Source: CAZQQN01 sp964595485 (GTDB lineage: Bacteria > Bacteroidota > Bacteroidia > CAILMK01 > CAYYUA01). From it: a stretch of DNA of 42,179 nucleotides. The stretch spans positions 1-42,179 of the forward strand of contig CAZQQN010000030.1 of NCBI GenBank assembly GCA_964595485.1, read 5' to 3'. The notes under the pieces were generated by a model. It saw only the letters and a program-made list of their open reading frames with translations. It did not search any database and had not been told where the DNA came from. Positions 1 to 9,341 of this stretch are shown piece by piece. A program made the translations under genes and the position numbers. The number at the start of each line of letters is the position of its first letter. The stretch's first letter is position 1.

Positions 1-328
1 CATAATTGAATGAGCAACCAGAGCTTTCACATTGTGTACAACTGGATTCACAGGTTGGGGTTACATCCTCAACAGAAGTACCTCCTTGTTTAGATTTGGT
101 AATATTTCCTGCTGATCCACCTGATTTACAACCAAGATTTAAGCTAGGACTATAAAGGTCTATTCCAGTACAGTCACGATAAACGGATAGCGTAACCTCA
201 AAACTGTCATTCCCCAAACATTCCCAAGTTATGTCGGAACCCATGATATGGGTAGCCTGACTATTACTTGATAAACCTAAAATGCTAACAAGTAAAATTA
301 AAATAGGCTTGTAAAAATGCTGTTTCAT
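1..328 (-). CDS. N-terminal part of a large secreted adhesin-like protein (cut by window edge)
   Basis: About 109 residues are visible, starting at an ATG at 328 and running off the left edge. A Sec signal peptide (MKQHFYKPILILLVSILG, then SNSQA) is followed by THIMGSDITWECLGNDSFEV and a VYRDC motif. This N-terminal domain is common in very large Bacteroidota surface proteins that carry type IX secretion C-terminal domains. The next gene (502-4800) begins with the same arrangement (signal peptide, SHVMGGDISWE, IYRDC, then a Cys-rich stretch after DVTP), so the two are tandem paralogues on the same strand. The C-terminus, and thus the sorting signal, lies outside the window. Function is inferred to be surface or extracellular; no enzymatic motif is visible in the part seen. 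Confidence 0.8.
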   Translation of the reverse strand, partial: MKQHFYKPILILLVSILGLSSNSQATHIMGSDITWECLGNDSFEVTLSVYRDCTGIDLYSPSLNLGCKSGGSAGNITKSKQGGTSVEDVTPTCESSCTQCESSGCSFNY

Positions 329-501
329 ATCTGATTGGTTTGACGTTTTTTTTAATACTAATCTTTAAGATTAAAGTAACCAATAAAGCAAAATTTATTG
401 ATTACTTCTTATAAGGGTTATTTTTACAAAGATTAAAAATTTCTACTAATAACAATTAACCTGAGTTTTCAGTTTGGTTGTTTTTAGTAATGAAAAAAAA
501 T

Positions 502-3500
502 TCATCTAATTAAATTTAGTGACCCTGAGTATTGGTATGTATTGTTATTTAATCCTTGAACTTTTAATTTGTACATGTAACTTCCAGTTGGTACAGGTTT
601 TCCCATGTATTTACCTTTCCAACCATGATCTTTATAAGAAGTTGCCAGGTAAAGTGTCTCACCCCAGTTATTGAATATCCTTAATTTAAAATTGTTGAAA
701 TATTTCATTTCAACCCGGTATTGGTCATTTTTTCCGTCACCGTTGGGAGTGAAAGCATTTGGAATGTAAACCATTGGGTCGGGGAGAATTTCAATGTACT
801 GCTCTTTGGTCACTTTATTTTTACAACCGTACGAATTCTTTGCTAATAATGAAACGTCAAATTTTCCGGTATCGCGAAATTCCACTTTAGGGTCAGCTGA
901 TTTTTTTGTAAATGATTTGCCTTTTTGGTTTTTAAAAATCCAATTGTAATGAGTTTGCTTGCCAAAAGTATCTGTTAGGTTTATAAACTTAACCTTATTG
1001 GACAAAGTTTGCTTTACTTTATTAGCTTTAAAGTTTGGCTCCGGCGCTGGAAGAACGTGGAAGAACTCTTCTTTTTTTACCGTATCTATGCATCCACTGG
1101 TTGTTTCTCCTATAAGACTGACATCGTGATGACCCGGTGAATTGAGCTTTATTTCCGGGGATGAACCTGAATAATTTTTGCCTCCCACGTGCCAATTATA
1201 TTGCTTCAATGATACCTTTGAATCATTTTTTATCGTTTCGTCAACAGAGAAAAATTCTGATTTACAAGCTTTTCTTTGAGCTGTTGAATAAAAATTCAAT
1301 TCAGGATCAGGATGAATCCTTATCTTAGTGGAATCTTTTTGAACAGGACAGGATGAATGGTTTCCGATAGCTTTAGCCTTTAAGGAAAAACTTCTTTCCC
1401 CTGATTTCTGGGGAATTTTATCAATAGAGCCTTTAAGGTTTGTTTCTGCTTGTTTAATTATTGTAAGATAATCATCTACTTGACCAATACCTGAATTAAA
1501 ATTAACTTGTTTGGCATTATTAAAAGTTACCTCAAATGGCACCTTTTGTTCATCACTGCAAATATCAATAAGGTTCTTATTAAAATGTAAACTTGGATCA
1601 GGTGATACTTTAATTTTCATTGATCCCTTGGCTTTACAACCATAGTTAGCGGTTTTCTCGTAATGTATGACATGGCTACCAACTCCCGCTTTTTGGGGAT
1701 AAAACTTATTATTGCTAATACCAGCTCCTTTCCATTGACCTCCTTTAGGTTTTGCCTTTACTTGTACTGGTTTACTTCCTTTACAATATTTTTTAAGGTC
1801 GGGCTTAACAAGCTTTACATCCGGTGAAGGTAAGATTTTAAGAATTACCGTGTCTGAATAAGAGCATTGGTTATGAGGCTTATAGTAAGCTTTGTATTTA
1901 CCAGTAAGGTCCTTTTTCTTTTTGATTAACTTACCTTGTTGTATGGATATATTATTGGCTTTTGAATACCACTGACCGGTTTTGGAAAAAGCTTTACTGA
2001 GCTTGTACAAATGTGTGTCTGATGGACATAAATTGATTTTTTTGGGTCTATTACCCTGGCTTGGTTTAATGACTTCTATAGCCTTAGTGTCTACATTACT
2101 ACAAGGATTGATAGATGTTCCTGGAATTTTATAAATTAATTGATTTATGCCGGAATCCACGGTTGACTTTGAAGGGTCAAAATATGGCTTCCCATTTATT
2201 GTAGTAATACCATCTCCTTCCCAGTTAGCATTAGGAATTTGTGGAGAGCCTTCAAGTAATATGGGACCTTTGCCGGGACATACTAAAGTATCATGGCCAG
2301 CATTAATTTCTGGAGGCTTTCGAATGAAAATACTTGTTGTTTTTTGGTTTTTACAGCCGGATAGGGTATCTTGGTAATGATAGGTTAAAGCATGATTACC
2401 GGGTTGAAACCTTACCGGATCAATGTTATTATTATTTAAGTTCGAGGTAGAACCACTAGCCCAATACCCCCCCTTTGGATGAGCAAAAGGTGAAAGATTA
2501 ACAGGTTTTTGATTAGCACATAACTTCGGTAATGAGTCTATTAGAATGTTAGGTTTTTCACTTAGCTCCTCTTTTACGGTCGCAGTTATTTTGCACTTAT
2601 CACCAGAAAAAGCCGGATTTGTCCATTTGCTAATTAATCGATAGTTGAGTGAATCTTTGGGTTTTACGGTAATGACGCGTTGATGTTGCTTAGTCTGTGA
2701 AGAAAGGTTTACCCATGTATAGTTAGCATCCCAATTGCCAGTAGGTAACTCCGATGATTCTGGCACCAAAACACCGGTATCCCCTTGACAAATAGGGTCG
2801 GGAATACTACCAATTTCTTCTTTTGGTGGCTTACTAAGCATTAATGTGTCTGTGTCTTTACAACCGAAAGTATTCTCAATAGCGAGCTTATGTTTTCCGC
2901 CTTTAAATAAAAACGCCGATTGGCCTTGCTTTTTAAGCTTTTTACTTGTTGGTAAAAAAGTCCATTGGTAGTTAATTGTTTGATTGATTTGCCTTTTGAC
3001 AAAAGGCGGCTCCGGGTTCGTGTTTTGATAATCAGCTTCTTCTATGCTTAAAGATAAGGTGTCACCTTTGCATAAGTATTGATTCTTCCCTAAGGATAAT
3101 TCAGGTTTTGGGTTAATGGTTACGTTAACTGTATCGGTAAATGAGCATGCTGAGTCTTTTACCGTTAGGTATATTATGGTATCTTTAGTCAAATTTTTGA
3201 ATGTCCTGGTTTGCTTTCCGGTCATACCGTCATGCCATAAATATTGAGTTTTTCCCCTGTTATTTTTTGCTTTACCGGTTAGTTGAATAGAAGCATTGCT
3301 ACACAGTGTTGTATCGTTACCAAGATCAACCTGTATTACACCATCGGTTTTTAAGGTATCGCGGATGGTATTTTGGCACTGGGGTGATTTTAAATTTAAG
3401 GAAAAAGACTGGTCACCAGGATTTTCGATTTGATAATAAAAACTTTCGAATTTGCTTTCCAATTGACCATCGAAGTTCCAGCGATATTCAAGGTCTTTTG

Positions 3501-4800
3501 TTTTAAATTGCTGAGGTTTTGCTTTAAGCTGATAAACCCTACATTGGATATTCTCTTTTGATATGGCAGGAACTGGTTGCTTTTTTAATTTAAGTTTAAA
3601 TGATTTTCCTGCAACGCCGTTTAGTGGACAATTATCATCTTTAGCTTGCAAGTAAAAGGTAAACTGACCACTTTTCCTTGTGCCTTCAGGGGGTATCCAG
3701 GTAAAGTCTAATTGATATTGGGATGGATTAACCTTTTTTCTTTTATAGGAAAGTTGACCTGGTATGGCATGATCTTTCAAAGTAAACATCAGGGAATCTT
3801 TCTTATCAGCATCTTTAATGCAAACACTAAAGTTGCTTGTATCCCCGGGACAAGTAGCAACACCAGAAGTTTGGCTACAATTCAACCCGGATATTGATGG
3901 AGCTGAATTGCCCTTACAAGCAATGGTTGAGAATTGCATGTCTCTCCTTACATGACATATTTGGCTACCATTCTTGTATTCATTGGCCTCAAAAGCCATT
4001 ACCGTGGTTTGGCCGACTTTGGTCGGAGAAAACTTGATATTCCCAGTTTGATTATTGGTATGGAAGCCGGCGGGAAAGTCAAGGCCTTTATTAGGAAAGC
4101 CTTCAAACTTGATCGGCTTTTTAAAGGAGTAAGGGCTATTGTATTGGAATGGTATACCTGGCGCTTGCAAGGGTTTTGTCATTTGAAATACTACTGAATC
4201 CTCGGAATTTGTTCGTTTGATGCTGGTACCCTGATTAGCCACGTAGGGTTTACCGGAACAAATAATGCCAAGCGGCTCATTACTAAATTCAGGAGACGTG
4301 TGATTGGGAGCCTTACATTTATTTAACCAGGCTTTTATGTAAAAATTCTGCTTACCATTCCCAGTTGAGATTTTTTTACTACGGCAACAATTTTGGTAAT
4401 CAAATTGAACTTTACAGCAATTAACGTTTGAGAGGTTGACAAGGTAGGTGGCCTGAATTTTCTGGATGCCGTATTGAAAAACCCTGGGGCTTGAGCAGTT
4501 ATCTTCACACGATGAGCAAAATTTGTCGCAAATAGGGGTTACATCTTCCTTCTTCTTATTGAGTAAGGAGACTTTAGGATTGAGCTTTTTTTGAGAGGCA
4601 GCGCATTTGGTTTCGAATTCAGGGGTTTCGAGAGATACTCCATGACAGTCTCTGTAAATGGTTATTTGCACTTTGAAAGCATCTCCTTTAGCTGGCTCCC
4701 ATGAAATGTCACCCCCCATAACATGAGAAGCGCTCGCGTCAAATTGAGTAAACCCCAAAATCAGCAAAAAAATCAAAGTGTGTGTAAAATGCTTTTTCAT
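502..4800 (-). CDS. Giant secreted protein with T9SS type B (gliding-motility CHU_C) C-terminal domain
   Basis: 1432 residues from the ATG at 4800. The frame stays open to an ATG at 4833, but the internal Met begins a clean Sec signal peptide (MKKHFTHTLIFLLILGF...ASA), so it is preferred. Order: signal peptide; SHVMGGDISWE/IYRDC domain with paired Cys including NCC...NCCRS; many Ig/PKD-like repeats with phrases such as 'LGNDTTLCSNASIQL' and 'WNFDGQ'; then a final ~85-residue domain with YIPNAFTPNGDGKND, FNNWGETLY, GWKGKYMGKPVPTGSYMYKL. That last domain is the type B T9SS sorting domain, which directs export across the outer membrane and often cell-surface or gliding-related roles. No catalytic motif is seen. 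It lies downstream of nothing on its strand except the Pif1-like gene, which is divergent. Adhesin or matrix role is inference. Confidence 0.92.
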   Translation of the reverse strand: MKKHFTHTLIFLLILGFTQFDASASHVMGGDISWEPAKGDAFKVQITIYRDCHGVSLETPEFETKCAASQKKLNPKVSLLNKKKEDVTPICDKFCSSCEDNCSSPRVFQYGIQKIQATYLVNLSNVNCCKVQFDYQNCCRSKKISTGNGKQNFYIKAWLNKCKAPNHTSPEFSNEPLGIICSGKPYVANQGTSIKRTNSEDSVVFQMTKPLQAPGIPFQYNSPYSFKKPIKFEGFPNKGLDFPAGFHTNNQTGNIKFSPTKVGQTTVMAFEANEYKNGSQICHVRRDMQFSTIACKGNSAPSISGLNCSQTSGVATCPGDTSNFSVCIKDADKKDSLMFTLKDHAIPGQLSYKRKKVNPSQYQLDFTWIPPEGTRKSGQFTFYLQAKDDNCPLNGVAGKSFKLKLKKQPVPAISKENIQCRVYQLKAKPQQFKTKDLEYRWNFDGQLESKFESFYYQIENPGDQSFSLNLKSPQCQNTIRDTLKTDGVIQVDLGNDTTLCSNASIQLTGKAKNNRGKTQYLWHDGMTGKQTRTFKNLTKDTIIYLTVKDSACSFTDTVNVTINPKPELSLGKNQYLCKGDTLSLSIEEADYQNTNPEPPFVKRQINQTINYQWTFLPTSKKLKKQGQSAFLFKGGKHKLAIENTFGCKDTDTLMLSKPPKEEIGSIPDPICQGDTGVLVPESSELPTGNWDANYTWVNLSSQTKQHQRVITVKPKDSLNYRLISKWTNPAFSGDKCKITATVKEELSEKPNILIDSLPKLCANQKPVNLSPFAHPKGGYWASGSTSNLNNNNIDPVRFQPGNHALTYHYQDTLSGCKNQKTTSIFIRKPPEINAGHDTLVCPGKGPILLEGSPQIPNANWEGDGITTINGKPYFDPSKSTVDSGINQLIYKIPGTSINPCSNVDTKAIEVIKPSQGNRPKKINLCPSDTHLYKLSKAFSKTGQWYSKANNISIQQGKLIKKKKDLTGKYKAYYKPHNQCSYSDTVILKILPSPDVKLVKPDLKKYCKGSKPVQVKAKPKGGQWKGAGISNNKFYPQKAGVGSHVIHYEKTANYGCKAKGSMKIKVSPDPSLHFNKNLIDICSDEQKVPFEVTFNNAKQVNFNSGIGQVDDYLTIIKQAETNLKGSIDKIPQKSGERSFSLKAKAIGNHSSCPVQKDSTKIRIHPDPELNFYSTAQRKACKSEFFSVDETIKNDSKVSLKQYNWHVGGKNYSGSSPEIKLNSPGHHDVSLIGETTSGCIDTVKKEEFFHVLPAPEPNFKANKVKQTLSNKVKFINLTDTFGKQTHYNWIFKNQKGKSFTKKSADPKVEFRDTGKFDVSLLAKNSYGCKNKVTKEQYIEILPDPMVYIPNAFTPNGDGKNDQYRVEMKYFNNFKLRIFNNWGETLYLATSYKDHGWKGKYMGKPVPTGSYMYKLKVQGLNNNTYQYSGSLNLIR

Positions 4801-4952
4801 AGACCTACTTCTATGAGCAACAAAATGCTTCACTAATTTAAAACAAAATTTGCTTTTAAAAAAATTTTAATTAGGTTTTGAAATTGATCCGCAAGTTTTA
4901 CCGATAGTAACCTTTCTTATACCTTCGTTAATCCACTTAGTCTTTAGCATTA

Positions 4953-6320
4953 ATGGACGATTTACAAACAAACTTAGACCGGCAGAACCTTGAGTTTTCT
5001 TACGCATATGACCTGATTCAAAAAACAAGAGAATCAGTATTTTTAACGGGTAAAGCCGGGACAGGTAAAAGTACGTTTTTAAAAGTAATCAGCAGGGAAA
5101 CAGATAAGCGCCATGTTATCCTGGCGCCAACGGGAATTGCTGCCATCAATGTGAGGGGCGAAACAATCCATTCCTTTTTTCAATTGCCGTTAGGCCCACT
5201 CTTACCTGATGATAGCCGTCTTGATAACCCAAAGTTTCGCAAGGAAAAGGTTAAACTGATTAAGGAATTGGACTTGATCATAATAGATGAAATATCCATG
5301 GTAAGGGTGGACGTTATTGATGCTATTGACAAAGTACTCAGACGGGTTACTAAGCAAAAAAACCGACCTTTTGGTGGTAAACAGCTACTTTTTGTTGGTG
5401 ACCTTTTTCAGCTGGAGCCTGTGGTAACTGGGGATACCTGGCAGATACTGGAACAGTTTTATCGAACACCTTATTTTTTTGGTGCTAAAGTTTTTCAGGC
5501 CATTAATTTGGTTAACATTGAGTTACAGAAAGTTTATAGGCAGTCAGATCAGCAATTCATCAGTTTACTGAACAGTCTGCGGAGTGGTGAAGCAAGTGAT
5601 AAAGCACTAAACCTGTTAAACCAGCGGGTGGATCCATGGTTTGAGTATAGCCCTGAGTCATTTTATATCACATTAACCACAACCCGGAAAATCGCTGATC
5701 AAATTAATAAGCGAAACCTTGAAAAGTTAAATGGGCGCCCTCAAATATTTGAGGGAGAGATCCAGGATAATTTTCCGACCAGGAATTTACCCACCGATCA
5801 TCATCTTAAGCTTAAGGTTGGCTCACAGGTAATGTTTATCCGGAACGACCATGAGGGGGGCGAAGAAAGTGGTGAGCGCAGGTGGGTTAACGGTACCATT
5901 GGTAAAATAGAGGATTTTGAAGAAGATGGAATCTTAGTTCGTTTACAAGATGAGGAAGTTCATAAAGTGAAAATTGCTGTTTGGGAAAGTATCAAATATG
6001 AGTACGATGATGAAAAAAATCAGGTTGAAGAGCGGGTAGAGGGTACTTTTCGTCAATTCCCCCTTAAATTGGCCTGGGCTGTGACCATCCATAAAAGCCA
6101 GGGTTTAACATTTGACCAATGCATGATAGATTTAGGAAGAGGGGCATTTGCGGCAGGTCAATTATATGTGGCTCTTAGCCGTTGTAGATCTTTGGAGGGG
6201 TTAATCCTTAAATCAGAAGTTGAATTGAGGGATGCCATTGTTAGGAAAGAGGTGTTGGATTTTTACAGAACCATGAATGATGAAAACCTTATAAATCAGC
6301 TTTTAGGAGGGAAAGAATAA
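4953..6320 (+). CDS. Pif1-family DNA helicase
   Basis: 455 residues, start ATG at 4953. Superfamily 1B helicase motifs are in order: Walker A LTGKAGTGKST (residues 31-41), motif Ia APTGIAA (58-64), TIHSFF, Walker B LIIIDEISM (108-116), GDLFQLEPV (motif III), and at the C-terminus KLAWAVTIHKSQGLTFD (motif V) and YVALSRCRS (motif VI). Length is close to the short bacterial Pif1 proteins known from Bacteroides, which unwind 5'-3' and resolve G-quadruplexes and replication obstacles. There is no added HTH or nuclease domain. It stands alone, divergent from the giant secreted protein and followed by an SDR gene with its own promoter-like site. RecD2-like assignment is less likely because of the DEISM Walker B and short size. 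Confidence 0.93.
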   Translation: MDDLQTNLDRQNLEFSYAYDLIQKTRESVFLTGKAGTGKSTFLKVISRETDKRHVILAPTGIAAINVRGETIHSFFQLPLGPLLPDDSRLDNPKFRKEKVKLIKELDLIIIDEISMVRVDVIDAIDKVLRRVTKQKNRPFGGKQLLFVGDLFQLEPVVTGDTWQILEQFYRTPYFFGAKVFQAINLVNIELQKVYRQSDQQFISLLNSLRSGEASDKALNLLNQRVDPWFEYSPESFYITLTTTRKIADQINKRNLEKLNGRPQIFEGEIQDNFPTRNLPTDHHLKLKVGSQVMFIRNDHEGGEESGERRWVNGTIGKIEDFEEDGILVRLQDEEVHKVKIAVWESIKYEYDDEKNQVEERVEGTFRQFPLKLAWAVTIHKSQGLTFDQCMIDLGRGAFAAGQLYVALSRCRSLEGLILKSEVELRDAIVRKEVLDFYRTMNDENLINQLLGGKE

Positions 6321-6367
6321 GAGTAATACCCGTATTCTGGCATTTTTTCTTTTATGTTATTGATCAT

Positions 6368-6398
6368 TTTCAAGTAGTGGAAAGTCTCTTTAGTTTTG
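6368..6398 (+). promoter_or_regulatory. Bacteroidota-type promoter for the SDR gene
   Basis: TTTC at 6368-6371, 19 bases, then TAGTTTTG at 6391-6398, fitting the Bacteroidota consensus TTTG-N19-TAnnTTTG with one mismatch. Transcription would start near 6405, about 10 bases before the ATG at 6415. The assignment is by motif only. Confidence 0.5.
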
Positions 6399-6414
6399 CA
6401 CTAAAACCACTGGA

Positions 6415-7200
6415 ATGCCATATACCTTAATAACAGGTGCCAGCAGAGGTATTGGTCGCTGCATGGTAGAAAAATTGGCCCAGCTAAACCATAATCTGTT
6501 GCTTGTGGCGCTGGCTAAAACCGAGCTTGAGGAAACGGCCAGAAATGTGGCTGAACAATATCAGGTGAATGTCATTTCTTATTCAATGGATATCACTGAT
6601 TATGAAAGTGTTATTGCATTTCGGAACTGGTGCTATGAACAGGATATCTCTATAAATATTCTCATCAACAATGCCGGCATGGGGTTGCAAGGAGATTTTG
6701 AGAAGCTTTCCCTGGAAGATAATTTAAGTATGATTAACCTGAATAATCAAGCTATGGTGACTTTAACCCACTTATTTCTTCCATGGCTCAGGGAGTTCAG
6801 GCAAAGCTATATATTGAACGTAGGGAGTATTGCTTCTTACCTTAAGTTCCCTTACAAAGCAGTTTATTCCGGATCTAAAAATTTTGTTTTAGCCTTTTCT
6901 AATGCCTTGAGGGAAGAGCTGAAATCCGACAACATTAATGTGAGTTGCCTATGCCCCGGTCCAACTATCACGAATGCCCATGTAGAGGCCCGAACCCAGG
7001 AGCAGGGCTTTAAGGCGAGGATGATGACTGTCCCGGCTTCTGATGTTGCAGATAAAGGTATTAAGGGAATGTTTGCGGGAAAATCAACAATAGTACCCGG
7101 CAGATTGAACCACCTGGCTATATTTTTAATTAAACACCTACCATCATCAATATCCACTAAATTTCTCAAAAAGATGTTTGCTAATTCGCAACACAATTGA
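6415..7200 (+). CDS. Short-chain dehydrogenase/reductase (classical SDR)
   Basis: 261 residues. Rossmann cofactor motif TGASRGIG (7-14), NNAG (85-88), catalytic Ser138 in NVGSIAS and the Tyr151-x3-Lys155 pair in YSGSK, then a CPGP motif after the last core strand. This is the full classical SDR fold, using NAD(P)H to oxidise or reduce a carbonyl/alcohol. It resembles the DltE/YqjQ group of general oxidoreductases and the substrate cannot be read from sequence. It is followed after 10 bases by an extended SDR gene on the same strand, so the two are probably co-transcribed and may act on related substrates. Confidence 0.88.
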   Translation: MPYTLITGASRGIGRCMVEKLAQLNHNLLLVALAKTELEETARNVAEQYQVNVISYSMDITDYESVIAFRNWCYEQDISINILINNAGMGLQGDFEKLSLEDNLSMINLNNQAMVTLTHLFLPWLREFRQSYILNVGSIASYLKFPYKAVYSGSKNFVLAFSNALREELKSDNINVSCLCPGPTITNAHVEARTQEQGFKARMMTVPASDVADKGIKGMFAGKSTIVPGRLNHLAIFLIKHLPSSISTKFLKKMFANSQHN

Positions 7201-7210
7201 CTTAACTCCT

Positions 7211-8221
7211 ATGGCAAAAACAATATTTCTTACAGGTGGCACTGGTTTTATCGGTCTTGAATTGATTAAACGTTTAGTTCAGGAAGGCCATGAGGTTCAC
7301 GCGTTATACCGGTCCGAAAATAAGCTTAAGGAACTTCCCGATTTTCCAGGGAAAGAACAAATCCATTTTTTTAAAGGTGATTTGGATGACCTGGATGCTA
7401 TTAAGCAGGCAATGGAAGGATGTGATGAAGGGTATCACATCGCTGCATTGGCCAGGGCATGGTCGGAAGATAAGGATGATTTTTATGACATTAATGTGAA
7501 GGGTACCCAACTTGTAGGGCAAGCTGCAACTGAAGCAGGCATTAAAAAGCTTGTTTTTACGTCCACGGGTGGTACACTGGCTTCAGGGGAAATAGGCGCC
7601 CCAGCTGATGAAAATACCCCAAGAAAAACCGGGTTTTTTAATTTATACGAGCAAACAAAATTTTATGCGGAGCAGGAAATTATAAAATATGCTACCGATC
7701 AGTTAAGTGTAGTTATTGTTAATCCAACCCGGGTTTATGGCCCTGGCCATTTATCGATTAGTAATGCAGCTACTAAGTTGATTGAGTTATACATGACCGG
7801 TAAATGGCGGTTGATGCTTGGTAAAGGCAAGTCCGTTGGAAATTTTACCTACGTTCGGGATGTCGTGGAAGGGCATATCAATGCGATGGAAAATGGAAAA
7901 TCTGGTCAACAGTATATTTTGGGAGGGGAGAACCTGAGTTTGCAAGGGTTCTTTCAAAAAATTGGCGAGCAATCCGGTAAGCAATATAAAATGATTAAAA
8001 TCCCGATGGGATTGGCTTTGGCTTTTGCTAAGCTGCAGAAAGCCAAAGCGAATATATTCAAAACCCCGCCTATGATCACGGATGAATGGGTAAAAAAATA
8101 TTACCAGAATTGGGCATGTACTTCGGAAAAGGCAAGGCGTGAAATTGGGTATGAAATCACACCTGCTGATCAGGCTTTCAGAGAAACCATTCAGTGGATT
8201 GAAGAGAATAAGAAGGAGTAG
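7211..8221 (+). CDS. NAD-dependent epimerase/dehydratase family protein (extended SDR)
   Basis: 336 residues from the ATG at 7211. An upstream ATG at 7178 would overlap the previous gene by 23 bases and add 11 residues before the Rossmann strand, so it was not used. Motifs: TGGTGFIG (8-15), catalytic Tyr146-x3-Lys150 in YEQTK, PTRVYGPG after the active site, and a C-terminal substrate-binding half. The spacing resembles dihydroflavonol-4-reductase-like and sterol dehydrogenase-like extended SDRs (NAD(P)-linked reduction or epimerisation). The actual substrate is unknown. It probably forms a two-gene unit with the SDR upstream. Confidence 0.88.
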   Translation: MAKTIFLTGGTGFIGLELIKRLVQEGHEVHALYRSENKLKELPDFPGKEQIHFFKGDLDDLDAIKQAMEGCDEGYHIAALARAWSEDKDDFYDINVKGTQLVGQAATEAGIKKLVFTSTGGTLASGEIGAPADENTPRKTGFFNLYEQTKFYAEQEIIKYATDQLSVVIVNPTRVYGPGHLSISNAATKLIELYMTGKWRLMLGKGKSVGNFTYVRDVVEGHINAMENGKSGQQYILGGENLSLQGFFQKIGEQSGKQYKMIKIPMGLALAFAKLQKAKANIFKTPPMITDEWVKKYYQNWACTSEKARREIGYEITPADQAFRETIQWIEENKKE

Positions 8222-8323
8222 ATAACCTGAAAACGTTGCTTAACACCAGTACTTTTTGGGGAAAGCTGTAACCCTTCTAAGATGAGATTTTTAAGTTTTA
8301 TCAATGGCTACCTGATCGATCCC

Positions 8324-9250
8324 CTATAAATACTGCATCAGATAGGTGTAAAGCTTAACCATGGCATCAAGGTCATTTTTGTGAATTGTCTCATCCGGGC
8401 TGTGCACATTAGATTCAGGAGCTCCTACAAAGCACCAGTCAAAAGGATATGGGGATTTTTGAAGCTCTAAGCCATCACTACCCCCGGCGTCTTCTATTTC
8501 TTTTTGAAAGGGGATCTGACTATCAATGGCCAAATCCAGGATTCGATTGACAAATTTTTTCCTTGGGATTCCGGAGTCATGTAAGGAAATCGCTACGCCC
8601 TTTCCATGATGAATACCCTCAGTGGCCCAGGTTATGTCAGCGATCAATGCTTGTCTAACACTGAAATTTTCATAAATAAAACGGCCAAGGTAACTAACGG
8701 AACCTCCCCCATGTTCTTCCATGCAAGAAAAGCAGATGACCCCGTTTTCCAATGTCTCGGCCACTTTCAAGGCTGTATAAACTCCCCCACGGTTATCCAT
8801 GTAGGGCGATTGGACGTAATCCTGAAAGTTCCGGAAGTTGGGTTTATAAGTTAAGGTTGTACCCGGCTCAATTTCCCGGTCGGCTTTGTAAACCGGGTGA
8901 GGTTTATCTGTTTCGTCATCTTGGTTGTATTGCAGCTCGCATTCCACCTGGCCATAGTGGTCTTCTCCTACCAGTTTGGAACCTTCTTTAGCACTTGGTT
9001 TCCCGTTTTTTACCAGTTCCTGATTATAACCTACTGTGTAACCCACGGAATCCATGTGAGCAAAGATGGCAGTGCGCGGTTCACCAAAAACCAGGATTAA
9101 GCAATCTTGCAGTTCTTTGCTATGGTAGACTGTTGGTTCTACTTTCCAATGGCCTGAATGTTGGTTAACGTAATCAATGATAAAATCTTTCATGGCCCCT
9201 TCATTTCCTGAGGGTGCATGAATGTTGGTAAGCTGCTGCAGTAATTCCAT
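8324..9250 (-). CDS. M42-family metallo-aminopeptidase
   Basis: 308 residues. The di-metal site of the M42/M28-M20 clan is complete: His65 (AHMDS), bridging Asp152 (YMDNRGG), catalytic/metal Glu178-Glu179 (CMEEHGG), Asp205 (IADITW) and His283 (NVHSPDE). SGNEG near the N-terminus and GGSDG also match the family. M42 enzymes are cytoplasmic cobalt/zinc aminopeptidases forming large tetrahedral oligomers that trim peptides. The protein is somewhat shorter than typical members (about 340-360). It has no signal peptide. It is separated from the upstream Omp28-like gene by a strong terminator, so it has its own transcription unit. Confidence 0.88.
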   Translation of the reverse strand: MELLQQLTNIHAPSGNEGAMKDFIIDYVNQHSGHWKVEPTVYHSKELQDCLILVFGEPRTAIFAHMDSVGYTVGYNQELVKNGKPSAKEGSKLVGEDHYGQVECELQYNQDDETDKPHPVYKADREIEPGTTLTYKPNFRNFQDYVQSPYMDNRGGVYTALKVAETLENGVICFSCMEEHGGGSVSYLGRFIYENFSVRQALIADITWATEGIHHGKGVAISLHDSGIPRKKFVNRILDLAIDSQIPFQKEIEDAGGSDGLELQKSPYPFDWCFVGAPESNVHSPDETIHKNDLDAMVKLYTYLMQYL

Positions 9251-9283
9251 GGCACTTATTTTAGTAGCAAAGGTAATAAAGCA

Positions 9284-9316
9284 TAAAAAAAGGCGGACTC
9301 ATGAGAGCCCGCCTTT
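9284..9316 (-). terminator. Intrinsic terminator of the Omp28-like gene
   Basis: On the minus strand GGCGGGCTC (9313-9305), a four-base loop, then GAGTCCGCC (9300-9292) with one G-T pair, followed by a run of T (9291-9285). It lies just downstream of the stop at 9342 and upstream of the M42 gene start at 9250, so it separates the two genes. Confidence 0.85.
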
Positions 9317-9341
9317 ATAATGATTTTGAAAGCAGTGAGGA

